A stretch of 64,000 nucleotides of DNA from Myxococcus stipitatus (GTDB lineage: Bacteria; Myxococcota; Myxococcia; Myxococcales; Myxococcaceae). Every line of letters begins with the position of its first letter. Within the stretch, counting starts at the first letter, position 1. The position numbers and the translations under genes were made by a program. Shown piece by piece: positions 45,890 to 54,615 of the stretch. The notes below the pieces were generated by a model. That model saw only the letters and a program-made list of their open reading frames with translations, ran no database searches and was not told the origin of the DNA. Location of the stretch: NCBI RefSeq assembly GCF_037414475.1, contig NZ_CP147913.1, positions 1,364,001 to 1,428,000 on the forward strand, given 5' to 3'.

Positions 45890-46027
45890 TCCACCGTGGA
45901 GGACCTCCGACGAGCCCTGCTGGAGTGGAGCCACCGGTACAACGCGCACTGGCTGCTGGAGCGCCACAACGTCCTCTCACCAAGTCAGGCCCGGCGAGAG
46001 TTGATGCAGGTGAAGCAGGCGACCTGA
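45890..46027 (+). pseudogene. IS3-type transposase C-terminal remnant upstream of drmD
   Basis: The frame ends VEDLRRALLEWSHRYNAHWL, then LERHNVLSPSQARREL, matching the last residues of IS3-family DDE transposases (YN..WLIERHG..TPAQVR). After the stop, CCTGGTGTCTCAACAATCC resembles the right end of such elements. The upstream DDE core is absent. The rest of 45480-45889 contains no credible gene. Mobile-element debris beside a defence operon is common. Confidence 0.55.
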
Positions 46028-46127
46028 TTACTACCAACCTGGTGTCTCAACAATCCGGTGCGATACACGCCCTGGAACCCACGGGCTTGCTCCACCCCGT
46101 CGCACGGACCGTGTCCGCGAGTACGGT

Positions 46128-47570
46128 TCACATCATTTGGCGCAAGGAGTCGCCAATCGTAATCTCGGATGGAGTGATGGCTCCCACGTATCCATCCGGC
46201 CGAATCAGCACGAAGTGCCCTTGAGGCACGTCATAGCCGTCCAAAGCCTCCACTGACAACACGCGAACCCGTTCATCTACCTTCATGTCCACGTGGCGGA
46301 AGGACAGCAGGGTGAAGTGCGTCCCGCGAAAGGCATCAAACAGCCGGCTCCCATTCGGAAGTCGCGCATCCGGGGCCCTGTCTCCCGCCCGCAATTCGCC
46401 GGGCGCGGAGCGCTCATCCACGGCCAATACACTGTCTCGGTAAGTGATATCCAGCTGGTGGATGGCCGGCGCGGGTGCGGTGGGCGGGCGGAAGTTTTGC
46501 TGGTGGAGGCTCGAGGTCAGTCCGAGGACTCGAGCCGCCACTGGCAGGCGCTCGGATTCATAGCTGTCCAGCAGCGAGGGCGGAGCGCCGCGTAATACCG
46601 CCGCCAATTTCCATCCCAGATTGTAGGCGTCCTGAATGCCGGTATTCAGCCCCTGCCCTCCCGCGGAGGAATGCACGTGCGCCGCGTCTCCCGCGAGGAA
46701 GACCCTGCCCACGCGGAATCTCGCCACCATGCGCACATTGATCTTGTAGAGCGAGCTCCAGCGCAACTCCGACAGGCGAACATCCGTGCGCCCCGTGCGC
46801 TGCTCCAGCAACTCCTGGATGGACTCCACCGTCAATGGCGGCACGTCATCCGCGGCCACCGTGGCGACGAATTGGAAGTAATCCGTGCCCGGCAGGGACC
46901 AGAGCGAGAATCGGCTCGTGACGTCCCCCGAGTGCGTGAGCATGTGGCAACCGGGTCCCTCCAGCCCCGTGGCCTTGATGTCTCCAATCAGCGTTCGCTC
47001 CGTCGTATGAGTTTCCCCCTCGAAGCTCACGCCCAGGGTCTTGCGCACGAAGCTGCGGCCACCATCCGCGCCAATGAGGTATTCCGCCCGCACTTCTTCG
47101 GAGTTCCCTTGATGCGTGAGGGTGGCCTGGACTCCGCGCTCGTCCTGCGTGAAGCCCGTGAGCTCCGTGGCCAGGTCCAGACGTCCGCCCAGCTCCATGA
47201 AATGCTCGGCGAGGATCCGGTCCGTTCTCCACTGCGGAATGAGCCATGGGCGCGTATAGGGCGTTCGTGTGGACGGAGGAATGGCCGCCGTCCCCAGCAT
47301 TTCTTCCAGGCTGCGCTCCCACAGCAGCTTCGTCCCTGAATACAGACGAAAAGGTGGGAATGGAGAGCCCTGGGCCCATATCGCGTCCAGTACGCCCATG
47401 TCCTCCAGGACCTCCAGCGTGCGGGGTTGCAAACCCTTGGCCCTGGAGCCAATGAAGAGCTCCGGCGATTTATCCACCACCCGGCAAGCCACTCCTCGCC
47501 GAGCCAATTCACACCCCAACGTCAAGCCCGTGGGCCCCGCACCCACGATGAGGACAGGAACCTTGGGCAT
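46128..47570 (-). CDS. FAD-dependent aromatic monooxygenase
   Basis: 480 residues from ATG at 47570. The FAD dinucleotide fold is VLIVGAGPTGLTLGCELARR at the N-terminus. A second FAD motif, GRVFLAGDAAHVHSSAGGQG followed by LNTGIQDAYNLGWKLA, lies near 285-315, with LIGADGGRSFVRKTLG between them. The C-terminal thioredoxin-like tail (GDRAPDARLPNGSRLFDAFR) fits the PheA/TfdB/MhpA/RdmE group, which hydroxylate phenolic or polyketide substrates. Its start overlaps the TetR stop (TGATG), so the regulator and the enzyme form one operon. Confidence 0.92.
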   Translation of the reverse strand: MPKVPVLIVGAGPTGLTLGCELARRGVACRVVDKSPELFIGSRAKGLQPRTLEVLEDMGVLDAIWAQGSPFPPFRLYSGTKLLWERSLEEMLGTAAIPPSTRTPYTRPWLIPQWRTDRILAEHFMELGGRLDLATELTGFTQDERGVQATLTHQGNSEEVRAEYLIGADGGRSFVRKTLGVSFEGETHTTERTLIGDIKATGLEGPGCHMLTHSGDVTSRFSLWSLPGTDYFQFVATVAADDVPPLTVESIQELLEQRTGRTDVRLSELRWSSLYKINVRMVARFRVGRVFLAGDAAHVHSSAGGQGLNTGIQDAYNLGWKLAAVLRGAPPSLLDSYESERLPVAARVLGLTSSLHQQNFRPPTAPAPAIHQLDITYRDSVLAVDERSAPGELRAGDRAPDARLPNGSRLFDAFRGTHFTLLSFRHVDMKVDERVRVLSVEALDGYDVPQGHFVLIRPDGYVGAITPSEITIGDSLRQMM

Positions 47571-48145
47571 CACTTGCCTCTCTTTGAATGGCCCAGCAAT
47601 GGCAATAGCGCGCCGTCCACCACCCGGTGGATGAACCTGGCGTTGAAGGGTGCGCCTATGTGCATTTGACGCAGCACCAGCGCCTCCGCCACGTCGTGCA
47701 CCAGCTCCGTATCCACCTCGCGGGGCAGCACCCCGCGCTTCACCGCTCGGTGGAGCACCTCATGGAATGGAGACAGCTCGTCATCCTTCACGTGCTCTTC
47801 CAGGAGCTTGGCCAGCACCGGGGCTCGGCGTGAGGCGGTGATGAGGTCGTTGATCATCGCGATATAGGGCTGGGTCGCCTTGGCCCGGAGGGAGTGCATC
47901 ACCGCAATCAGATCCGACCGCAGCTCGCCGGTGTCTGGAATGGCCGCGTTGTGCTCCGCGTCCAGCGAGTCGAGGGCCGCCTTGACCAATTCCGCTTTAT
48001 TGCGCCAGCGGCGATACAGCGTGGCCTTGCTGGCATGGGCCCGGGCCGCCACCTCATCCAAGGTCATGCCCTCATATCCCCGCTCCTCCAGTACCTGGAT
48101 CGCGGCGGACAAGATTGCCTCCTCGCGCTCCTTTCCTCTGGCCAT
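47570..48145 (-). CDS. TetR-family transcriptional regulator
   Basis: 191 residues from ATG at 48145 (GTGAGG upstream); the longer frame to 48271 would read through the operator. HTH: ILSAAIQVLEERGYEGMTLD, EVAARAHASKATLYRRWRNK. The C-terminal domain (LITASRRAPVLAKLLEEHVK, ELVHDVAEALVLRQMH) is of the TetR_C type. Coupled to the monooxygenase gene and preceded by a matching palindrome, so probably autorepressing and controlling the monooxygenase. Confidence 0.92.
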   Translation of the reverse strand: MARGKEREEAILSAAIQVLEERGYEGMTLDEVAARAHASKATLYRRWRNKAELVKAALDSLDAEHNAAIPDTGELRSDLIAVMHSLRAKATQPYIAMINDLITASRRAPVLAKLLEEHVKDDELSPFHEVLHRAVKRGVLPREVDTELVHDVAEALVLRQMHIGAPFNARFIHRVVDGALLPLLGHSKRGK

Positions 48146-48167
48146 CCGTGCCTCACTCTTGCCTGAA

Positions 48168-48190
48168 GTGTACGAAACGGTACCGTACAC
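48168..48190. promoter_or_regulatory. TetR-type operator in front of the tetR/monooxygenase operon
   Basis: GTGTACG (48168-48174), nine bases, CGTACAC (48184-48190), with a perfect inner palindrome ACGGTACCGT (48177-48186). It is 23 bp upstream of the regulator's ATG. Confidence 0.65.
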
Positions 48191-48346
48191 ATCCAGAACG
48201 CACGCGGCAAGTGACGTATTCTCCCCAGGTGAGTCACGCCCCGCGCGCCGGGGACACCGAGCAGGCGGCACGCACCGGCCCGGGCCGATTCAATGGGGCT
48301 CGACCGAGTGACGAACAAGATTCAAATGAGCTCGGGCGAGTGGTGA

Positions 48347-49075
48347 TCAGATGATGCCGCCGTTGACCCCCACGATCTGACCGGTGATCCACCGCGCCTC
48401 CTCCGATACAAGGAACGCGACCACATCCGCGATGTCCCTGGGCTCGCCCAGGCGTCCCAGCGGGGTGCTCTCGACGGCGCTCGCTCGGCGGGAGGGCATG
48501 AGCATCTCCGTATCCGTGGGCCCCGGGGACACGGCGTTCACCGTCACCTTCCGAGCCCCCAATTCTCGAGCCAGTCCTTTCACCAACTGCTCCACCACCG
48601 CCTTGCTGGCCGCATAGAGGGCTACGCCCGGACGCGACAGGAGGGTGAGATTGGTGGTGAAGCCGATGATGCGGCCACCGTCAGGGACACGGCGCGCGGC
48701 CTCGGAGAAGGTGAGGAACGAGCCTCGCCCATTCACCGCGAAGGCCTTTTCGTAGTCCTCTTCCGCGGCCTCGGCCATGGGCTTGACCACCAGCGTCCCC
48801 GCGTTCGCGATGACGATATGAGGCACACCCAATCCGCGCTCCACCTCGTCGAACATCCGCTTGACGTCACCGGCGGAAGAGACGTCCGCTTGCAAGGCCA
48901 GCGCTAGACCACCTTCGGCCGTGATGGCCTGGACAACCTCCTGAGCCTTGTCTCGCTGCCCCGCGTACACCACCGCCACCTTGGCGCCATCCCTCGCGAG
49001 CCGCTGGGCAATGACGCGTCCAATCCCTCGAGAGGCCCCCGTTACGATGGCCGTCTTCCCTTCCAGCTTCCTCAT
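48347..49075 (-). CDS. Short-chain dehydrogenase/reductase (SDR)
   Basis: 242 residues from ATG at 49075. Classical SDR: NAD(P) loop KTAIVTGASRGIGRVIAQRL, IANAGTLVV (NNAG variant), active-site LYAASKAVVEQLVKG (YxxxK), and the PG motif SPGPTDTEM. The substrate is unknown. It is divergent from a LysR gene 150 bp away, the usual LysR-target arrangement; that LysR is now broken by an insertion sequence, so this gene may have lost its control. Confidence 0.93.
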   Translation of the reverse strand: MRKLEGKTAIVTGASRGIGRVIAQRLARDGAKVAVVYAGQRDKAQEVVQAITAEGGLALALQADVSSAGDVKRMFDEVERGLGVPHIVIANAGTLVVKPMAEAAEEDYEKAFAVNGRGSFLTFSEAARRVPDGGRIIGFTTNLTLLSRPGVALYAASKAVVEQLVKGLARELGARKVTVNAVSPGPTDTEMLMPSRRASAVESTPLGRLGEPRDIADVVAFLVSEEARWITGQIVGVNGGII

Positions 49076-49193
49076 CACTTGCGCCTCCGGTGAATCGTCC
49101 CGCACCGGCCGTGACCACGCTCCGGGACTCCGTATGAGATGAGGAGTACGTCGGGCCTGGGTCTTTGATAATGGGCAAGACAGTCACAGCATC

Positions 49194-49210
49194 TTCAACG
49201 CCTGGTTGAA
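49194..49210. promoter_or_regulatory. LysR-type half-sites between SDR and lysR
   Basis: TTCAA-N7-TTGAA, an inverted repeat with the T-N11-A core expected for LysR proteins, 16 bp upstream of the lysR start. Confidence 0.45.
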
Positions 49211-49225
49211 AATAGGAAGCCACAC

Positions 49226-49801
49226 ATGGACCGCTTCACCCAGATGGCGGTGTTCGCCAAGGTCGTTTCCAGCGGGAGCTTCTCCGCGGCGGCTCGGCAC
49301 TTCCAGCTCACCCCAGCCGCGGTGAGCAAGCAAATCCAGGTGCTGGAGGAGTGGGCGGGGGCTCGGCTCCTGGAGCGCACCACGCGGCGGCTCAGCCTCA
49401 CGGAGGCAGGGGCCTCTTTCCACAAGCGCTGCGCTCGCATTCTCGAGGAGGTCGAGGAGGCTCGCAGCGAGACGAGCGCGCTCCATGTCTCGCCTCGGGG
49501 GCAATTGCGCGTGAGCGCCCCGCTGACCTTTGGCATTCAGCACCTGTCCCCCATCCTCTCCGATTACCTGGCGGCTTACCCCGAGGTCACCGTGGACGTG
49601 TCACTCAATGATCGACGGGTTGATTTGCTCGAGGAGGGCTTCGATGTCGCGGTGCGCATCGGTCAGTTGGAGGACTCCAGCTTGATCTCCCGGAGGCTGA
49701 CTCGAAATCGCTTCGTGGTGTGCGCATCGCCCGCTTATCTCAAACGCCACGGGACGCCTGGGCGGGCCTCCGAGCTCTCCCAGCACTCCTGCGTCATCTA
49801 C
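49226..49801 (+). pseudogene. LysR-family regulator, 5' part (interrupted by IS)
   Basis: 192 codons: wHTH (MAVFAKVVSSGSFSAAARHF, LTPAAVSKQIQVLEEWAGAR) and the start of the substrate-binding domain (GQLRVSAPLTFGIQHLSPIL, EGFDVAVRIG), ending in SQHSCVIY. The frame then runs into the inserted element and stops at 49918. Joined to 51492-51857 it would make a 313-residue CrgA-group LysR protein of normal length. Confidence 0.9.
49795..49801. repeat. Left copy of the target-site duplication
   Basis: CATCTAC here recurs at 51485-51491, flanking the IS3-type element. Seven bases match, of which the first may be by chance; IS3 elements usually make 3-5-bp duplications. Confidence 0.7.
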
Positions 49802-49881
49802 CCCCCTGTGTCAGGGAAGATGTCGCCTCGGCGGAGATGCCGAGCTGACGACGCCTTGGGGGCGAGAGCAGGCAGGAAGCA

Positions 49882-50442
49882 GTGCCGTACACGGATGCAT
49901 TCAAAACGCAGATGGTGAAGCGGATGGTGGGCCCTGGCGCGGTGAGCGCTGCAGCACTGGCCCGGCAGGTGGGCGTCTCACAGCCGACGTTGTCGCAGTG
50001 GTTGCGCGAGGCGAATAGGGTAGCGGCCATGCCGCCCCCGCCCGAGGAGAAGAAGCCCGCTCTGCCCCCTGCGCCGAAGAAGTGGACGCCCCAGGAGAAG
50101 CTGCGGGTGCTGGCTGAGGCCCAGGAGCTTGCCGACGAGGAGCTGGGGGCGCTGCTGCGGCGCGAGGGACTGCACGAGGCGCAGCTGAAGGAGTGGCAGC
50201 AGGTCGCCGCAGGAGCCCTCTCGGGTGGCGCCGCAGAGCCGCTGCCCGCGAAGGAGCGCAAGCGGCTGGCCGCCGCCGAGAAGCGGGTGAAGGAGCTCGA
50301 GCGCGAGCTGCACCGCAAGGAGAAGGCGCTGGCCGAGACGGCCGCGCTGCTGGTGCTCGAAAAAAAACTTCAGGCGATGGGCTGGGACCAGCGGCACCTG
50401 GAAGACGAGGACGACTCCGGGGACGAGAAGAGCGAGAAGTGA
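49882..50442 (+). CDS. IS3-type transposase OrfA
   Basis: 186 residues from GTG at 49882 (GGAAG upstream). N-terminal HTH (FKTQMVKRMVGPGAVSAAAL, ARQVGVSQPTLSQWLREAN), a proline-rich linker, a second helical region, and a C-terminal leucine-zipper-like coiled coil (KRLAAAEKRVKELERELHRK). It binds the IS ends and regulates transposition. It overlaps orfB. Confidence 0.85.
   Translation: MPYTDAFKTQMVKRMVGPGAVSAAALARQVGVSQPTLSQWLREANRVAAMPPPPEEKKPALPPAPKKWTPQEKLRVLAEAQELADEELGALLRREGLHEAQLKEWQQVAAGALSGGAAEPLPAKERKRLAAAEKRVKELERELHRKEKALAETAALLVLEKKLQAMGWDQRHLEDEDDSGDEKSEK
50360..50367 (+). other. A8 slippery run for programmed -1 frameshift
   Basis: Eight A's (codons GAA AAA AAA C) occur in orfA where orfB is open in the -1 frame. 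Slippage on A_AAA_AAA would give an OrfAB fusion, the normal active transposase of IS3 elements. Confidence 0.6.
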
Positions 50443-51470
50443 CGCTCGCCCACGTCGGCGAAGCCCTGGAAAAGGGCGTGCGCCTGGAGGTCGTCTGCGA
50501 GCGGCTCGGGGTGGCCCCGCGCACCATTCAACGCTGGAGGAAGCCCGCCACGGCCGAGGACCGGCGGTGCGGTCCACGTACCCGGCCCGCCAACCGGTTG
50601 TCTGAGGTGGAGCGGCGCCGCATCCTGACGGTGGCTAACAGCGAGGAGTTCCGCGACGCCTCGCCCAAGCAGATTGTCCCCCGGCTGGCAGACCGGGGCG
50701 AGTACCTGGCCAGCGAGGCGAGCTTCTACCGCGTGCTGCGCCAGGAGGGGCAGTTGGCCCACCGGGGCCGTGCCAAGGCCCCCACGCCCAGGCCTCGGGC
50801 CGAGCACTCGGCTACCGGGCCCAATCAGGTATGGAGCTGGGACATCACCTACCTGAAGGGCCCGGTGAAGGGGGCCTTCCTCTACCTGTACCTGGTGGTG
50901 GACGTATTCAGTCGGCGCATCACGGGCTTCGAAGTCCACGAGGAGGAGTCGTCCGAGCATGCCGCGGCGCTCATCCGCCGCTGCTGGCAGCAGGCCGGCT
51001 GCCCCGAGGGGCTGGTGCTGCACTCGGACAACGGCGGACCCATGAAGGGCGCCACGTTGCTGGCCACCCTGCAGTGGCTCGGCGTCACGCCCTCCTTCAG
51101 CCGGCCCCGCGTCTCAGACGACAACGCCTTTTCCGAGGCCCTCTTCCGCACGCTGAAGTACCGCCCCAGCTTCCCGCAGCGCCCCTTCGCGTCCGTCGAG
51201 GATGCGCGCTCGTGGGTGACGCGCTTCGTGGCCTGGTACAACACCGAGCATCGGCACTCCGCCATCCGATTCGTCACCCCTGATGACAGGCACTTCGGCC
51301 GCGAACTGGCGCTGCTCGCCCGGCGCCAGCAGGTGTACCAGCGCGCCAAATCCCGTCATCCCGAACGCTGGAGCCGCGACACGCGTAACTGGACGCCGGT
51401 GGGCCCAGTCCGCCTTGGGCCCTCTCCCAACCTCACCCCGCTTCCGCAGGAGGTGCGGTCCGTCGGCTGA
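50439..51470 (+). CDS. IS3-type transposase OrfB (DDE integrase)
   Basis: About 343 residues from GTG at 50439, which overlaps the orfA stop (GTGA); the frame is open upstream, so it can also be made as an OrfAB fusion. HTH_21-like region (EVERRRILTVANSEEFRDAS), then the rve core: WSWDITYLKG (first Asp), LVLHSDNGGPM (second Asp), DNAFSEALFRTLKYRP (Glu), a D-D-35-E pattern. The catalytic triad is intact. Confidence 0.92.
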   Translation: MTLAHVGEALEKGVRLEVVCERLGVAPRTIQRWRKPATAEDRRCGPRTRPANRLSEVERRRILTVANSEEFRDASPKQIVPRLADRGEYLASEASFYRVLRQEGQLAHRGRAKAPTPRPRAEHSATGPNQVWSWDITYLKGPVKGAFLYLYLVVDVFSRRITGFEVHEEESSEHAAALIRRCWQQAGCPEGLVLHSDNGGPMKGATLLATLQWLGVTPSFSRPRVSDDNAFSEALFRTLKYRPSFPQRPFASVEDARSWVTRFVAWYNTEHRHSAIRFVTPDDRHFGRELALLARRQQVYQRAKSRHPERWSRDTRNWTPVGPVRLGPSPNLTPLPQEVRSVG

Positions 51471-51484
51471 ACCCTCTCACGCGA

Positions 51485-51491
51485 CATCTAC
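51485..51491. repeat. Right copy of the target-site duplication
   Basis: CATCTAC, matching 49795-49801. Deleting 49802-51491 restores the LysR frame exactly (VIY followed by LDAHRYTLGHF). Confidence 0.7.
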
Positions 51492-51857
51492 CTTGACGCT
51501 CACCGCTACACCCTGGGCCATTTCGTGCGGGAATGGCGCTTCAGCGGACAGCATGGCGACGAGCGCGTGCCCGTATCCGGCCGCTTGATGTCCAACAACG
51601 GCGCCATGCTGCGGACAGCGATACTGAAGGGCCTGGGCATCGGGCTCATGCCCTGGTTCATCGTGGGTGAGGATGTGAAAGCGGGGCACTTGGTCCCCCT
51701 GCTCACGGAATATGAGCCTCTTGAGGTGGGGATCTACGCGGTCTATCCGCAGAACCGACAGCCAGCCGCCAAGGTGCGCAGCTTCGTGGATTTCCTGGCC
51801 ACTCGCTTTCAACAAGAACCATCCTGGGAGCCCCGCGGCCCCCCCAAACGGCGCTGA
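51492..51857 (+). pseudogene. LysR-family regulator, 3' part
   Basis: 121 codons starting LDAHRYTLGHFVREWRFSG and continuing VPVSGRLMSNNGAMLRTAIL, GLGIGLMPWFIVGEDVKAGH and VYPQNRQPAAKVRSFVDFLA. This is the C-terminal half of the LysR substrate-binding domain, in frame with the 5' part once the IS and one repeat are removed. It has no start of its own. Confidence 0.9.
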
Positions 51858-52211
51858 CACTCCTGAGCGGCGTCCCCTCGGCATTCCTGCGCGAGTTGAG
51901 CAGGGTCATGACCGAGGTCACCGAGGCTGCACTTCCAACACATCCAGGCCCCAGCCGAGTTCACCGCCGGCCCCCTTTTCCCAAGACTCCAACGGTGACA
52001 CCTGTGCTCCGGGATGACATCACCGTGGCGGTCGGCGAACAGGACGCGGGAGCCCTCCGGGGCTGCTGAGGAAGCACGACCTCACCTCTCGCGCTTCACG
52101 CGGAGCGGTGAGGCGGACAGGCTCTCCGCGGTCTGCGGCCCCAGAATCACGGGGTGCTTGCCACCTGCGCCGAGCAGGAGGACGATTCGCATCCCGCACT
52201 TGGAGGTTCGG
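51858..52211. other. Intergenic, nothing recognised
   Basis: 354 bases between the LysR 3' part and the next lipoprotein. I see no coding signal I trust, no strong hairpin and no repeat. Confidence 0.5.
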
Positions 52212-52664
52212 ATGCGGCTTCCCCTGTGGCGAGTCAGGTCCAGCGCCCGCGGTAACGCCCTGCTCGGCCCGGCCGTGGCGCTCACGCTCGTCGCCGTTGG
52301 CGGGTGTACGTCCTCGTCCGTCAGGGAGCCCGGCCCCAGCGACCTCCCGAGCGAAGAGCTCGAGAGCCGCTGCGAGCAGGCAATCGCCACATTTCAATGG
52401 GAGGCCCAGCGGCACCGGGGCTGCGTGGAGGACGACGACTGCACGGCCGAGAACCTCCACCTGCTCACGCGGGGGTGTTGCTACCCGACCTCCCGCGACT
52501 GGAGGCACGGCGCCGAGGGACGGGCCCTGCTCGACGCCGCCTTCCTCCAATGTCGACACGCCATGGGGGACGCCTATTGCCCCAAGCCCTGCACCGCCGC
52601 GTGCGTCGACCAGCTCTGTGTCGGCAGGTCCTCCTCCCCCTGGGTGCCCCCACTCTGGCAATAG
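52212..52664 (+). CDS. Cys-rich lipoprotein
   Basis: 150 residues from ATG at 52212, with GGAGG 6 nt upstream. A long signal ends in lipobox VAVGGC at about residue 32. The mature part has about nine Cys (ESRCEQAI, GCVEDDDCTAEN, RGCCYPT, QCRHAMGDAYCPKPCTAACV), a disulphide-rich fold with a Kazal- or EGF-like feel and the CV.D.DC signature of myxobacterial surface proteins. Function unknown. Confidence 0.8.
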   Translation: MRLPLWRVRSSARGNALLGPAVALTLVAVGGCTSSSVREPGPSDLPSEELESRCEQAIATFQWEAQRHRGCVEDDDCTAENLHLLTRGCCYPTSRDWRHGAEGRALLDAAFLQCRHAMGDAYCPKPCTAACVDQLCVGRSSSPWVPPLWQ

Positions 52665-52671
52665 CCCCCTG

Positions 52672-52797
52672 CATCAGGGACGTTGTCGAAGCTGCTGCGT
52701 GAGCACTCCAGCCCCTGCCGTGCCAGCACCTCGATGGCCCGCGCGAGGAACCGATGGGCGTCACGGTCGTTGTCGCGCGAGAGGATTCAGCCAGCAA
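52672..52797 (-). pseudogene. Short coding-like remnant
   Basis: The minus frame reads LSRDNDRDAHRFLARAIEVL, then ARQGLECSRSSFDNVP, directly after a stop. It has natural amino-acid composition but no start, so it may be the tail of a lost gene. The family is not recognised. Confidence 0.25.
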
Positions 52798-52851
52798 ATC
52801 GCACGTCAGGCATCACAGGGGGGGCATCGCGCGGTGACGGCGAGAAGCCCA

Positions 52852-54615
52852 TCACCGCCCCTGCTGGGCTTCCCCCGGGGGAGGACAGGTCAGGTTGGCG
52901 GGCATGGACCACAGCTGGAAGGATTGGGTCTCGTCGTAGGCGCGGAAGTAGAGCCGGTCCCCCACGAAGCGAAAGTCCGAGGGAATCGAGCCCCGGATGC
53001 CGGGCTGAATCTCCTGGAGCATGCGGGTCGTTGCCGGAGTCCCCCGGGTACACCAGAGCTCGGGCCCCGTGGTGATGGGCCCCGCGACGAAGAGGAGGGT
53101 GTCCGCTCCCAGAGGGACATAGGGGGGGACGTATTCATCCACCAGACTCAGCCCGTTCGTGAGAAGGAGCGTCCCCGCGCTCGTGCCATCCGTCACCCAC
53201 AGCGAGGCTTCGCGCCCGACAGGGCCGGTGCCGCCAATGTTGAGAGTGAAATAGAGCTTGCCGTGGATGTTCGCGACCCAGGACAGATAGGGATTTGCCC
53301 AGGGCTCGTTCGCATAGGGATTGGGGATGATCTTGACCGTGCTCTTGCCGCCCCCGCTGAGCGAGAGCCGCTCGATGCGGGACTTCTCCGTCTGAGAAAT
53401 CGTCGAGAACAGCAGCACGTTCGAGTTCTGCACCCCCATCAGTGAGACATAATGGCCGAACGTGTCCAGCCGCACCGTGCCGGCCGAGGTGCCGTCGGAC
53501 TTCCAGACCTCGGCGTTCGGCCCATCGAGGAGCACGAACAGGGCGAGATTGCCTTCACGGACCCAGTTCTCGAACGCGACGACCTGGGCGTCCAGCCGCT
53601 TGGCCAGATAGGTGCCGTTCACGGTGCCATCGGTGCGCCACAGCATGGTTCCCTGGCTTGCGGATGTCACGACGAAGAGCACGACGTCGCCCGCCGGGAA
53701 GAGCTCTTCCCGAAGTGTTTCGGGAGGACTGATGGATTTGAGCGCGAAAGTGCCATCCTCGGTGCCGTCGGTGCGCCACAGGATGTTTCCCTGGGTTGGT
53801 GTGGTCAGGACGAAATAGAAGAGGCTGTCTGTCTGAAGCCGCAGCGACCGGATTCCGAGTGTCCCCAGGGTGCCGAGCGCCTTGACGAGCACCGTGCCAT
53901 CCGTGGTGCCATCGGAGCGCCACAGCTCCAGGCTCTGTCCTGGTCGGGAGATGAAGAAATACTGGGTCTCGCCCATCCCGAACGAGATGGGCCCGAGCGT
54001 CGCGGGAGGACCGATGCTCTTGAATTGAATGGTTCCTGGATCGGTTCCATTCGTGCGCCACAGGTCGACTTGTGGGCCGGCTGGCGTGGGGGCCCCTTCA
54101 TGGAAGATCGTCAATTGACCGCCCTGCGGTATCAGGATGGGCGGCCAGGCACCACCGGGCCCCGGGGTCAGGTCCTTGACGATGTGAGTCCCGCTGTGGG
54201 TCCCATCGCTGGTCCACAGCTCCAGGCCCGTGGTTCCTGGGTCATTGAATACGAAGTAGGGCCTCTCTCCGATGGACAGCAGGACGAGCAGGCTGGGGAT
54301 GGACGCGGTGGAGGCTGGAAATGATTTCACCGGGACTGTCCCGGCCTCCGTACCGTCACTGAGCCAGAGCACCGCACTGCCGTCATAGAAGTTGGTCGCG
54401 AAGTAGAGGCGGCCCGAGGCCGTGCCGACAAGAGACTCGGGATAGGGGCCGTTGCTGGAAGAGCCGGAGCCAGGCGGAATTACGACTTTCACGCGCGAGG
54501 CCACACCGGTGAGGGACGACCGTGTCGGGGATTCGGGGCGCCCCGCATGGACTGGCAGGGCCCCGCACTGCAGTATCGCCAGACTCAACAGGGCACACCC
54601 ATACCTCATTCGCAT
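52852..54615 (-). CDS. Exported ELWxxDGT-repeat protein
   Basis: 587 residues from ATG at 54615 (AGGAGG 7 nt upstream); signal MRMRYGCALLSLAILQCGA. Nine repeats of about 50 residues with the ELW.(S/T)DGT..GT core (for example LELWTSDGTHSGT, NILWRTDGTEDGT, ASLWVTDGTSAGT); the last is degenerate (PELWCTRGTPATT). These form a beta-propeller found in many myxobacterial and cyanobacterial secreted proteins. No catalytic residue is visible. Confidence 0.88.
   Translation of the reverse strand: MRMRYGCALLSLAILQCGALPVHAGRPESPTRSSLTGVASRVKVVIPPGSGSSSNGPYPESLVGTASGRLYFATNFYDGSAVLWLSDGTEAGTVPVKSFPASTASIPSLLVLLSIGERPYFVFNDPGTTGLELWTSDGTHSGTHIVKDLTPGPGGAWPPILIPQGGQLTIFHEGAPTPAGPQVDLWRTNGTDPGTIQFKSIGPPATLGPISFGMGETQYFFISRPGQSLELWRSDGTTDGTVLVKALGTLGTLGIRSLRLQTDSLFYFVLTTPTQGNILWRTDGTEDGTFALKSISPPETLREELFPAGDVVLFVVTSASQGTMLWRTDGTVNGTYLAKRLDAQVVAFENWVREGNLALFVLLDGPNAEVWKSDGTSAGTVRLDTFGHYVSLMGVQNSNVLLFSTISQTEKSRIERLSLSGGGKSTVKIIPNPYANEPWANPYLSWVANIHGKLYFTLNIGGTGPVGREASLWVTDGTSAGTLLLTNGLSLVDEYVPPYVPLGADTLLFVAGPITTGPELWCTRGTPATTRMLQEIQPGIRGSIPSDFRFVGDRLYFRAYDETQSFQLWSMPANLTCPPPGEAQQGR

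Larger units (their letters stand above)
49802..51484 (+). mobile_element. Complete IS3-type insertion sequence within lysR
   Basis: 1683 bp bounded by a CATCTAC repeat. It carries overlapping orfA and orfB with an A8 slip site and a full DDE triad. The ends are only weakly inverted: TGTGTCAGGG at 49807 against the reverse complement of the right end, which contains GCGTGAGAGGG. The element looks intact and possibly active; insertion is probably recent because the host gene is still perfectly reconstructable. Confidence 0.85.
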
